Of a stretch of 37,087 nt of DNA, positions 1 to 8,964 are shown piece by piece. The first letter of the stretch is position 1. Each line of letters opens with the position of its first letter. The translations under genes and the position numbers were made by a program. Where the stretch lies: NCBI GenBank assembly GCA_005778225.1, contig SXPC01000108.1, positions 1 through 37,087 of the forward strand. Direction: 5' to 3'. The notes beneath the pieces are model-generated. The model saw only the letters and a list, made by a program, of their open reading frames with translations. It made no database searches and was not told where the DNA came from. The DNA comes from Planctomyces sp. Its GTDB lineage: Bacteria; Planctomycetota; Planctomycetia; Planctomycetales; Planctomycetaceae.

Positions 1-1055
1 ATCAGCGTCACGATGACGCCGGAGGCATCCCGGCAAGTAATCTTGAAGGCCTGGCCATCGTTGTAAAGCTCGCCCGCATCCTGCCAGCACATGCGGTCAC
101 GACGCTGACGCTCATTGGCATCGTCCCAGTGAGGCAGACCGAGGCTCTTCTTGGTTGCTTCCAGTAATTGTGGAGCAAGGATGACGCAACCCGTATGTCC
201 GGACCAGTGTTCGACATCGAGCGCCGCATCGCGGTCCGGCAGCAGAGGATTGCCAGCATTGCCGAAGATCGATTCGACGAAGTCGAGGTTACTCACCCAC
301 GATCCCGGTGCAAAGAATCGGATCTCCATCGACTTGTGAGGAGAAACACCCGGGACTTCCGGCGAAACGAGCGGACGAAGGTAAAGAGAGACAAACGTCT
401 CCGCTTTATTCGTCTGCTTTGACGTGAACGGCAGCTGCTGGAGTTCGCCGGACGGTTTCATCGCCAGTTGGAACAGCTTGTAAAAGACCGCTTTCGGGAC
501 AGCTCGTTTGTCACCTGCGATCGGCAGCCCCCCTTCGGTGACGTGAAACGTACCCGATGTAGTCCGTCGGTCACTGAGCGGGTTATGCAACACGCCATTC
601 TTCAGTCGGTACGAACTGACGTAGCGATTCTCATAGAGAGCTTCATTGACAGGCAGTGAGAGGACCCGAGCAACGCCGTGGCGGTCCAGGATCAATGACT
701 GATTTGGCAGTCGTAACGCCTCACCGGCAACATCGGAGAAGTAATTCTTGAGGAACGTCTCAATTCGCTGATCGACAGGACAACGCTGATGACTGAGAAT
801 CCGGCTCTGCTCCCGATTGACTGCAAGCAGGCTCTCCGCCATCTCACTGACTTCGCCGAATTCCGGCAGGGAAACGGTCGGCAGCCCCAGCGCCATGAGC
901 AGGAGATTCGCATGAACCTTCTGTTGAGACTCGGAGAAACTTCCTTCGAAGCCTTCGGTACTTTGTTCGCCCAATGCTTTCAGACGGTCCAACCCGTAAA
1001 CCGACACCACTTCATTACGTGAACCTGGGGTGGACGAAACAGCTGGCCGATTCAT
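1..1055 (-). CDS. Pyrophosphate-type PEP carboxykinase, N-terminal part (cut by window edge)
   Basis: The reading frame is open from an ATG at 1055 to the window edge, giving 351 codons of a family whose members usually have about 1,100 residues. By recall it matches PPi-dependent phosphoenolpyruvate carboxykinase (EC 4.1.1.38), described from Propionibacterium and Entamoeba, which interconverts PEP + CO2 + Pi and oxaloacetate + PPi in the cytoplasm. Landmarks I recognise are NGVLHNP..DRRTT..F..T.GGLPI, then SNLDFVESIFGNAG, GHTGCVILAP, ERQRRD..CW and LYNDG.AFK, in the family's order. This family is unrelated to the short ATP and GTP PEPCKs. It is transcribed divergently from the sigma-54 activator across a 593-bp gap. 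No clear Shine-Dalgarno sequence precedes the chosen ATG, so the start is moderately certain. The catalytic C-terminal two thirds lie outside the window. Confidence 0.75.
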   Translation of the reverse strand, partial: MNRPAVSSTPGSRNEVVSVYGLDRLKALGEQSTEGFEGSFSESQQKVHANLLLMALGLPTVSLPEFGEVSEMAESLLAVNREQSRILSHQRCPVDQRIETFLKNYFSDVAGEALRLPNQSLILDRHGVARVLSLPVNEALYENRYVSSYRLKNGVLHNPLSDRRTTSGTFHVTEGGLPIAGDKRAVPKAVFYKLFQLAMKPSGELQQLPFTSKQTNKAETFVSLYLRPLVSPEVPGVSPHKSMEIRFFAPGSWVSNLDFVESIFGNAGNPLLPDRDAALDVEHWSGHTGCVILAPQLLEATKKSLGLPHWDDANERQRRDRMCWQDAGELYNDGQAFKITCRDASGVIVTL

Positions 1056-1648
1056 GAGCAATCCATCAGTTCAAAGGTGTCGACATTTCAGAGCGCGCAA
1101 CCAATGCATTGAATCACAAGCCACCCACTGTGGCAACCATCATCAATAGACTCTTAACCAACGAAACGAAATAAGCAGTCAGCGTAGAAGCGTCGTATTT
1201 CGACTATTCGTAGCAAGGTACCTGTCTTCACCTGTCCGGAGGTTGTCTTGCCAGCCTTACCCATGTCAGCGCATAAAAAAACCTCGGAGAGGCATGTCTG
1301 AAGATTCTCTGGAGAGCAAAATGTGCAGTTGTCTGTCTGCGCTCAGGGGGACCGAGGTGCTCTCATCTGTCAGTCATGCCAACTCCGAGGGGCTGGGTAC
1401 CGGATTATTACCGCGAATGGCGCGCCAAGAATACGAAGCGTAACCAAAAGTATGTCGAGTTGTACTGGATAATATTGCGTAAAGCATTTTACAGTAGATT
1501 ATTAGGAGAAATTCGTGCGGAAATGTTAGCGAGCCAAATTGTATTGAGAAATATTGAAAGCATTACAATAAACCCTTTTCGGCGCTGCTTCGGCGCTGTA
1601 AAATCGACGAACAAGCGTCGTCGGCGCTGACGAAATGGGCGCTCAATT
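1056..1648. promoter_or_regulatory. Divergent intergenic region with three phased TCGGCGCTG repeats
   Basis: This gap separates the two divergent genes and must hold both promoters. The stretch 1440-1570 is clearly AT-richer than its surroundings. Close to the sigma-54 activator start, TCGGCGCTG occurs three times, at 1579-1587, 1590-1598 and 1621-1629. The starts are 11 and 31 bp apart, close to one and three helical turns, so they could be binding sites for a regulator (inference). An open frame at 1376-1630 is described separately as a weak candidate. No convincing -35/-10 pair was identified. Confidence 0.4.
1376..1630 (+). CDS. Possible small basic protein, 84 residues (weak candidate)
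   Basis: The frame opens MPTPRGWVPDYYREWRAKN. This resembles the N-terminal YYREWRAKNPE-like helix seen in some small HNH or phage-type proteins, and the chain ends in a Lys/Arg cluster. The second half is AT-rich with unusual codons for this genome (ata, tta, aga) and runs into the phased TCGGCGCTG repeats, so the frame may be a decayed gene or chance. No ribosome binding site is convincing. No function is assigned. Confidence 0.18.
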   Translation: MPTPRGWVPDYYREWRAKNTKRNQKYVELYWIILRKAFYSRLLGEIRAEMLASQIVLRNIESITINPFRRCFGAVKSTNKRRRR

Positions 1649-4600
1649 ATGAAACACAACTCAACATTCGTTCTCCATCTCCTAGCGGGAGTAGGCATTT
1701 GCGTCTATACCGTCGCGGTGCTGGTCTACGTTGCGTCGAGTCCTGACATCCGTTTACGCGCTCTTTTGACCAGCCAACAGATGCCCGAAGGCACACCGGC
1801 TGATATGGAGGGAATCGAGATCCGTAAAGTGCTGGTCAAATCAGCACTGGAGAGCGACGTCGATCTCGAATATTTCGGCGAAATGCCACGTGTGGGCGAC
1901 TACCTCATCAGCATCGCTGACCTGCCGACTCGCTCGTTTACTGAGTATTCCAAAGCACTCTCCAGGTTACGCGGCATGGAAACCGGGGACCGATCGTTAG
2001 GTCCCAAAGAAGATCCACTCTCAGTGGATAACCTCGGTTCATCGCGCCCCCTGGCGAAAATTGAATCTGCAGTACAGGGGATGCCCGCTCGAAAAATTGT
2101 CCGTGTCAAGTTCTGGCGAGAAGGCTGGAAGACACCTCGTTCCTCCTGGCTCGTGCTTCACCCGATGCCAATCGTCGAGATTATGGTGACGCTGGCCTGG
2201 TTTGCTCTTCAGCTGGCGATTTTTGCTGTCTCGCTGCTGGCGTTGTGGAATCGCCCTAAAGATAAGTCGACACGACTCTTCTATCTGACCTGCCTGACCA
2301 CGATGGGAGCATTCGTCGGCGGATTCCACTGGTGGGTCATCGCGGGCAATCCCTGGCTGACGATTCCCTTTGTCGTCTGTGCGACTCTGTTGCCTGTCAT
2401 CTCCTTGAAATTCTTCTGCCACTATCCCGACACGAAGCCCATCGTCACGCGGATGGGCGTTACGCTGAATATCGTCCTCTATGGACTTGCAGCTGTGTAC
2501 TGCCTGGCGATGGTGGTCTGTATCGGAGTGGCGGAGTGGAGTTACGACGACAACGTCCCGAGCGTCGCGAACCAGTGGGTCGGGTTCCTGCGAATTCTGA
2601 TCTACAGCTATCTGGCACTCGCGGCTGTCCTCTATTTGGCCAGTCTGGCATGCCTTTTTGATTCGTACCGACATGCCCGCAATGTCATCGAGAAAAAGCA
2701 GATCAGCTGGATTCTCTGGGCAGCGGTCGCGTCGACGATTCTTGTCATCTACTCAGTCTTCATCGGAATCCAGGATCCCGTCGAGTTTGCACTGGGGCAA
2801 TCGCGCATCCCTATGTTCCTGGTCAGCCTGTCGTTTTCGATGGCCTACGCGATCGGCATCGCCCGTTACCGCCTGATGCTCGTTGATCAGCTCATCAACC
2901 GTGGAGTGATGTACTACTCTGTTGGTTACGGTGTGACGATTGCCTTCTCCTTACTGATCGCTGTCGGGTTCCTCGTCGCAGGCAATCAAGGAGTCGTTCC
3001 GCCGCACAAATCGATTCCGATCATCGGCTTGTTGATGCTTTCGATCGCGATGATGCTGATCCTTCGAGACCTCGTCCTCAAAGCTATTGATCAGCGTTTC
3101 TTCAGCGAAAAGTATCAACTGGGCAAAGCGATCAACCAGATGAACGTTCCGGTCGGGCGACTCGTTGATCGCGAACTCGTCGCAGGTCGCATGCTGGCGA
3201 ACTGTCGCGACGTCCTGGGAGTCACCTCGGCTCGACTGTATCTGGCGGATGCGAAAAACCAGATGTTCAAACTGGTCGCATCACAGGGCCCCGTCAATCA
3301 GCCAGCGTCGTTCACGCTGGATTCGCACCTCTTGCAGTCACTCAAGCAGAGTTCGTCCCTGCAGTGGACGACGCCGCTCAATCGACAAACGCAGACCCCC
3401 GTCCAGGCGTTTCTGAAAGAAGTGAATGCCCAACTGGTCCATGCCCTCGATATGGGTGACGAGATCTCCGCGATCGTTGTCCTTGGCGGGAAAAGAACCG
3501 GGACTTCGTTCACCGCAGAAGACGTGACTTATCTGCGAACGATGTCGCAGATGACTGGCGTCGCGCTGACTTGCGCGAAGATCCAGAGCAACGTCGTCAT
3601 CATGAACGAACAGCTGGAGCGGAAGGATCGCAAGATTGAGAATCAGAAGCAGCAGATCGCCGCTTTGAATCAGGAACTCGCCCGTTTGACCGTCACCAAG
3701 CCAGCGGTCGTCATCGAGCAGGGACCAGATTTCAAACGCAGCGAGATCGTCGGCTCCAGCCCCGCGCTCGTGCGTGTGCTCGAAGATTCTCGCAAGATCG
3801 CCCTCAGCGAGTCGACTGTCTTGATCCGCGGCGAAAGCGGAACCGGTAAGGAGCTTCTCGCAAAAACGATCCACGAGAACAGCCCGCGCCGCACCGGACC
3901 TCTCGTCAGCGTGCATTGTGCAGCCCTGTCACCAACATTGCTGGAGAGCGAACTCTTCGGACATGCCAAAGGTGCCTACACGGGTGCGGTCAAAGATCGC
4001 GTGGGACGTTTCGAAGCCGCCCAGGGGGGAACGCTGTTCCTCGACGAAATCGGCGACATCACGATGGAAACCCAAATCAAACTGCTGCGAGTTCTGCAGG
4101 AACGTCGCTTCGAGCCGGTCGGAAGTACCAAGTCGATCGAAGTCGATGTCCGTCTCGTCACTGCGACTCACCAGAATCTCGAAGCCTTGATCAAGGCAGG
4201 CAAGTTCCGGGAAGACCTTTTCTATCGCCTCAACGTCATTTCGGTCACCATGCCGCCTTTGCGGGATCGCCCCGAGGACCTGCCGGAGCTCGTGATGCAC
4301 TTCCTGCAGAGCATAGCAGCACGCCGCAATACCCCCGTCCTCAACATGGACGACGATGCGTTTCTGCGTCTGTGTCGACACGCCTGGCCGGGCAATATCC
4401 GCGTACTGGAAAACGCGATCGAGCGCGCGGTCGTGCTCTCGGATGGACAGTCGATTCGCTCCGAGCAGTTCGACTTCCTCGGCGAGCCCGACTTTGATGA
4501 ACCACAGACCTGGAGCCGCCCCTCAACGCCTGCCCTTACCGCCGCGACCGCCGCACCACGTCGTCTCATCTTCAACGAAGACGACGCGACAGGAGATCGC

Positions 4601-4759
4601 CGCTATACGTCCTATTCCACATCCACCTCGGCCAGCGAGACAGCTCAACTCCTCGCCGCCCTCGATGCCGCCGGTGGTAACAAAGCGCAAGCAGCCCGCC
4701 TGCTCGATATGCCGCGAAGCACCTTCTACAGCAAGTTGAAAAAGCACGGGCTGGATTGA
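1649..4759 (+). CDS. Membrane-anchored sigma-54-dependent transcriptional activator (PDZ-like, multi-TM, GAF, AAA+, Fis HTH)
   Basis: A 1,036-residue bacterial enhancer-binding protein with an unusually long sensory half. In order: a membrane segment at about 7-29; an extracytoplasmic PDZ-like region at about 55-165 (PRVGDYLISI then VKFWREG); a bundle of hydrophobic segments at about 174-485; a GAF-like domain at about 500-650; a short coiled coil at about 655-680; a sigma-54 AAA+ domain at about 698-930; and a C-terminal Fis-type helix-turn-helix (GGNKAQAARLL) at about 1006-1034. The AAA+ motifs are Walker A GESGTGKE (about 728), GAYTGA in place of the usual GAFTGA (775-780) and Walker B LFLDEIGD (796-803). 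No receiver domain is present, so activation probably comes from the membrane or GAF input (inference). The gene is convergent with the prepilin peptidase homologue. Targets are unknown; a pilin-array promoter is one possibility discussed in the findings. Confidence 0.93.
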   Translation: MKHNSTFVLHLLAGVGICVYTVAVLVYVASSPDIRLRALLTSQQMPEGTPADMEGIEIRKVLVKSALESDVDLEYFGEMPRVGDYLISIADLPTRSFTEYSKALSRLRGMETGDRSLGPKEDPLSVDNLGSSRPLAKIESAVQGMPARKIVRVKFWREGWKTPRSSWLVLHPMPIVEIMVTLAWFALQLAIFAVSLLALWNRPKDKSTRLFYLTCLTTMGAFVGGFHWWVIAGNPWLTIPFVVCATLLPVISLKFFCHYPDTKPIVTRMGVTLNIVLYGLAAVYCLAMVVCIGVAEWSYDDNVPSVANQWVGFLRILIYSYLALAAVLYLASLACLFDSYRHARNVIEKKQISWILWAAVASTILVIYSVFIGIQDPVEFALGQSRIPMFLVSLSFSMAYAIGIARYRLMLVDQLINRGVMYYSVGYGVTIAFSLLIAVGFLVAGNQGVVPPHKSIPIIGLLMLSIAMMLILRDLVLKAIDQRFFSEKYQLGKAINQMNVPVGRLVDRELVAGRMLANCRDVLGVTSARLYLADAKNQMFKLVASQGPVNQPASFTLDSHLLQSLKQSSSLQWTTPLNRQTQTPVQAFLKEVNAQLVHALDMGDEISAIVVLGGKRTGTSFTAEDVTYLRTMSQMTGVALTCAKIQSNVVIMNEQLERKDRKIENQKQQIAALNQELARLTVTKPAVVIEQGPDFKRSEIVGSSPALVRVLEDSRKIALSESTVLIRGESGTGKELLAKTIHENSPRRTGPLVSVHCAALSPTLLESELFGHAKGAYTGAVKDRVGRFEAAQGGTLFLDEIGDITMETQIKLLRVLQERRFEPVGSTKSIEVDVRLVTATHQNLEALIKAGKFREDLFYRLNVISVTMPPLRDRPEDLPELVMHFLQSIAARRNTPVLNMDDDAFLRLCRHAWPGNIRVLENAIERAVVLSDGQSIRSEQFDFLGEPDFDEPQTWSRPSTPALTAATAAPRRLIFNEDDATGDRRYTSYSTSTSASETAQLLAALDAAGGNKAQAARLLDMPRSTFYSKLKKHGLD

Positions 4760-4769
4760 CTTCTCCCGC

Positions 4770-4790
4770 GTGCCACTGGCTCCGCCAGTG
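4770..4790. repeat. Short palindrome GTGCCACTGGC-N3-GCCAGTG between convergent genes
   Basis: CACTGGC and GCCAGTG flank a 3-nt loop. The same 11-bp left half occurs at 36520-36530, and inverted near 36645-36655, so it is a dispersed family rather than a gene-specific terminator. It lies between the convergent sigma-54 activator and prepilin peptidase genes and has no T-run on either side. Confidence 0.7.
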
Positions 4791-4832
4791 TCTTCCATGT
4801 ATGACGTACGAGAGGTGAGAGCCCCATCGTTC

Positions 4833-5831
4833 TCACGCCGCTGCGGGCTTGGAAATGAGCTTCGTCGTCATGCTGGTCAGAAAGCCCAGAACGATAGCGG
4901 TTCCGATGGCCACATAACTTTGCTTGAGGGTCAGGGATTCAAAAGGGATGTCTGCTTTGTCGAGCAGGCTCCAGGTAAGCAGGAACAGCGTGACGGCGCA
5001 CAGCAGCGTGATGCCCGTCGGAAAACGCGATTGAATCTTCTGCACAATCAGCGCGAGAATCGCTGCGAAGGTCATCAACAGGCCCACCTGCCATCCAAGA
5101 TAGCAACCGATAAGAAACAGCATCTGCGCCATCAGAAGTCGCTGCGACAGGCTCGCGAAGTGACACGCCGCAGGAATAATCAAGGCCACGCACAGCGACA
5201 TCGACGCATTCAGACACCAGTGCAGGGCGGCGGTCTGATAGGTCGTTGTCTGCTCGAGGCCCGATAAACCTGGGACCAGTGACAATGGCATCGACTCGGG
5301 CATGAGTAACGTATAAACGAAGGACAAGACCAGCGTGAAGATGGTCAAGCGAGCGGGAACGGTTTCGCGATCCCAGTCGATGAGAGCCATCCCGAAAAGA
5401 AAGTAGAGCAGAGTGATATGACGAATGTAAATCGTCAGCAGTTCACAACCAGGAAGTTCTGACAGCCAGTCGCCGTTGTGCTTGGGGAACCAGTTCGGAA
5501 GATTCGCTCCGTGGCTGACAACTTCTAAAAGAAAGAACGTCGCAAAAGTGACCGCGGCGATCGATTCGACAATCGGATAACGCGGCGATATCGGCAACGC
5601 GCAGGCTCGACATTTCCCACGCAGCTTGATCCAGCCGAGGATCGGGATATTGTCCTGAAACAGGATCGGCGTATTGCACTTCGGACAATACGACCCACCC
5701 AGCGCGAGAGGCTTATTGCGCGGCATCCGCCACACAACCACATTCAGAAAGCTGCCAAAGGATCCCCCGAGGGCAAAGAACCACGCAGTAAAAAATCCGC
5801 CCGTAAGCCAGGCCATCAGCTGTTCAGACAT
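4833..5831 (-). CDS. Prepilin peptidase homologue (A24 family, PilD/GspO-like) lacking the GxGD aspartate
   Basis: A 332-residue polytopic membrane protein. The N-terminal GSFGSFLNVVVWRMP is the family hallmark. It is followed by a four-cysteine zinc motif, CPKC at 49-52 and CRAC at 74-77, typical of type IV prepilin peptidases that cleave and N-methylate pilins at the inner membrane. The first catalytic aspartate site is present (ALIDWDRETVP, D152/D154), although the usual PD after it is PA. The second, normally GMGDVKLL...IGAFLGWQ, reads RLLMAQMLFLIGCYLGWQ at 231-248, so the expected Gly-x-Gly-Asp is replaced and the Asp position is Met234. The enzyme may be inactive as a peptidase or work differently. 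In planctomycetes the family would serve pseudopilins such as DUF1559 proteins. The start at 5831 lacks a clear ribosome binding site; Met6 is an alternative. Confidence 0.85.
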   Translation of the reverse strand: MSEQLMAWLTGGFFTAWFFALGGSFGSFLNVVVWRMPRNKPLALGGSYCPKCNTPILFQDNIPILGWIKLRGKCRACALPISPRYPIVESIAAVTFATFFLLEVVSHGANLPNWFPKHNGDWLSELPGCELLTIYIRHITLLYFLFGMALIDWDRETVPARLTIFTLVLSFVYTLLMPESMPLSLVPGLSGLEQTTTYQTAALHWCLNASMSLCVALIIPAACHFASLSQRLLMAQMLFLIGCYLGWQVGLLMTFAAILALIVQKIQSRFPTGITLLCAVTLFLLTWSLLDKADIPFESLTLKQSYVAIGTAIVLGFLTSMTTKLISKPAAA

Positions 5832-6003
5832 GCGGAGATAGTCGAGAAAAAATGAATGCGGAAGGATGACAAGGAATAGGAAGTCATGATGTCAGATGTT
5901 AAGAGTGGGGGCAAGGAAGATGCTTGACGACTTATGACATCGGACAGGAATGTCGCGGCTTAGTCGTACACCTTGTTTGTTGGTGGCAGTTGCGTTATTA
6001 GAC

Positions 6004-6021
6004 AGGGGGTTCACACCCCCG
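6004..6021. other. Short hairpin downstream of moeA
   Basis: GGGGGTTCACACCCCC forms a five-pair stem with a short loop just after the moeA stop codon. Read on the minus strand it is followed by TGTCTAATAA and not a T-run, so it is at best a weak terminator. The remaining 5832-6003 shows nothing else I can support. Confidence 0.4.
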
Positions 6022-6026
6022 CTCGC

Positions 6027-7274
<1,248 letters not shown>

Positions 7275-7553
7275 GGAACTGTCTCTCGTGAGAATCCTTG
7301 TTTCGACTTGAGAGACGATGTTATCAACTGGTGCATGGACCCTAAAGGAGGATGGGGATTGAACCACACCTGGCAACTCGGACACAAAGCAGCTTTGCAT
7401 CGACAAGCGACTTCGATTCATTTGCCCTGTTAGTGATTCCACGGTAATCTGTGTACCTGAACAGAATGCTACTTCAGATTGCCTCGGCAACGCCTCACAG
7501 AGACACCAAACGCCACCCATCTACTCCCTAATTTCGCGGTGTAAGGACCTCCC

Positions 7554-8645
7554 TTGAGCGAACTCATTCCAACGCCAGACAATCAACCTCCTTCGGGACA
7601 GGTTCTCATCTATGAGGATGGCTCGACGAACCTGCGCGTCCTTCTTGAGGGCAATACGGTTTGGTTGACGCAGAAGCTGTTAGCCGAGCTTTACCAAGTG
7701 TCTGTCAAAACCGTAAATGAGCATCTCATCAACATTTACGATGAGGAAGAAATTGCCCCTATTCCAACTATCCGGAAATTCCGGATAGTTCAATCTGAGG
7801 GCTCGCGCCAAGTCTCTCGCCTGATCGACCATTACAATCTCGAAGCGATCCTCGCAGTTGGTTACCGGGTTCGTTCTCCTGTTGGAACTCGCTTTCGCCA
7901 ATGGGCGACCTCTCGACTGTCGGAACTTCTCGTCAAAGGGTTCACGATGGACGATGAACGCCTCAAAGCGGGGCGTAGTATCGGCGAGGATTACTTCGAA
8001 GAACTCCTCGCGCGCATCCGCGATATCCGCAGCAGTGAGCGACGCTTCTATCAGAAGATCACTGACATTTATGCGACGAGCATTGACTACAAGAACGATG
8101 CGCAGTTGACCCAGGAGTTCTTTGCGACCGTTCAGAACAAACTCGAATGGGCCATCACCGGGATGACGGCTGCCGAGATCATCAAGCAGCGAGCCAATGC
8201 GGCTCTTCCTCACATGGGGCTGGCCACTTGGAAAAACGCACCTGATGGCGCCGTTCGTAAAGCGGATGTCACCATCGCTAAAAACTATCTTACTGAGGAT
8301 GAACTCAATCAGCTCAATCGAATCGTCACGATGTATCTGGACTTCGCAGAAGATCAGGCTCAACGAAAAAAGACGATGACAATGGCCCAATGGATCAGCA
8401 AACTCGACGCCTTCCTGGAATTCAACGACCGGGCTGTCCTCAATCACGCAGGCAAGATCCAGAAGAAAGTGGCAGACCGCCTCGCGGAATCTGAGTTCGA
8501 AAAATACCAGATCGAACAACGACACATCGCTGCGACAACGCCGACGAGTGACTTCGATCATTTCGTTGAGCAGACAAAACGCATGGAGAAAACATTGCCT
8601 CCAGAAAAAGCGAAGAAGTCACCCCGGAGGAAGGGAAATCAGTGA
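7554..8645 (+). CDS. RhuM family protein
   Basis: A 363-residue homologue of RhuM, named from a Salmonella pathogenicity-island gene whose biochemical role is not established. The N-terminal region (about 20-70) reads VWLTQKLLAELYQVSVKTVNEHL, a winged-helix-like DNA-binding segment. The core motifs TIRKFRIVQSEGSRQVSR and YNLEAILAVGYRVRSPVGTRFRQWA follow, and the C-terminal half is helical and charged. The start is a TTG at 7554 with AAGGA at 7543-7547, well spaced; no nearby in-frame ATG fits. RhuM genes are scattered and often sit in accessory DNA, so this could be an acquired gene between moeA and housekeeping genes (inference). A 25-bp perfect palindrome lies inside the conserved region at 7766-7790. 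Confidence 0.9.
   Translation: MSELIPTPDNQPPSGQVLIYEDGSTNLRVLLEGNTVWLTQKLLAELYQVSVKTVNEHLINIYDEEEIAPIPTIRKFRIVQSEGSRQVSRLIDHYNLEAILAVGYRVRSPVGTRFRQWATSRLSELLVKGFTMDDERLKAGRSIGEDYFEELLARIRDIRSSERRFYQKITDIYATSIDYKNDAQLTQEFFATVQNKLEWAITGMTAAEIIKQRANAALPHMGLATWKNAPDGAVRKADVTIAKNYLTEDELNQLNRIVTMYLDFAEDQAQRKKTMTMAQWISKLDAFLEFNDRAVLNHAGKIQKKVADRLAESEFEKYQIEQRHIAATTPTSDFDHFVEQTKRMEKTLPPEKAKKSPRRKGNQ
7766..7790. repeat. 25-bp perfect palindrome inside the RhuM gene
   Basis: Arms of 12 bp (AACTATCCGGAA / TTCCGGATAGTT) surround one central base. The sequence encodes part of the conserved TIRKFRIV motif. It could be a coincidence of codons, or a binding site for the gene's own product, which has a DNA-binding-like N-terminus (speculative). 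Confidence 0.8.
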
Positions 8646-8675
8646 ACGCGAAGAATCCATAAAACGAGAAGCTGG

Positions 8676-8954
8676 TCATGACTTTCCTGTTGGTACCACT
8701 TTTCTCCAGCCAGTACTTTCGGAAAGGCACCAATAATGATGCACGACTGTTGAGCGTTCTCGGAGTTTCGCTTTGATCCAGGGATAACCGCAGTGATCGA
8801 TTTTGAAGACGCGGGACGAATAGCGTCGCTTGATCATTCGTTTCATGAAGACGAGTGAATCTCGATGCAATGAGCGTTGAGGATCTGACCACTCGTCCGG
8901 CAGCGAGATAAAACGAATGCGGTCACCGATTTTGAGTTGAGTAGGATCAGGCAT
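8676..8954 (-). CDS. Small conserved protein of unknown function, downstream of ADP-ribosylglycohydrolase
   Basis: A 92-residue protein starting MPDPTQLKIGDRIRFISLPDEW, a shape I associate with an uncharacterised planctomycete family (recall, not checked). It is rich in Arg/Lys and aromatic residues, with no signal peptide or membrane segment. The start at 8954 lies 10 nt past the stop of the ADP-ribosylglycohydrolase gene, so the two are probably co-transcribed and may be functionally linked. The frame extends upstream into that gene, but the family-like N-terminus argues for this ATG. It ends convergently with the RhuM gene. No function is assigned. Confidence 0.72.
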   Translation of the reverse strand: MPDPTQLKIGDRIRFISLPDEWSDPQRSLHRDSLVFMKRMIKRRYSSRVFKIDHCGYPWIKAKLRERSTVVHHYWCLSESTGWRKVVPTGKS

Positions 8955-8964
8955 GTCTACGAAT

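Noticed and set aside
2039..2674. Long minus-strand frame inside the sigma-54 activator
   Set aside because: It is a shadow of the activator coding sequence, with poor residue composition and no recognisable motif.
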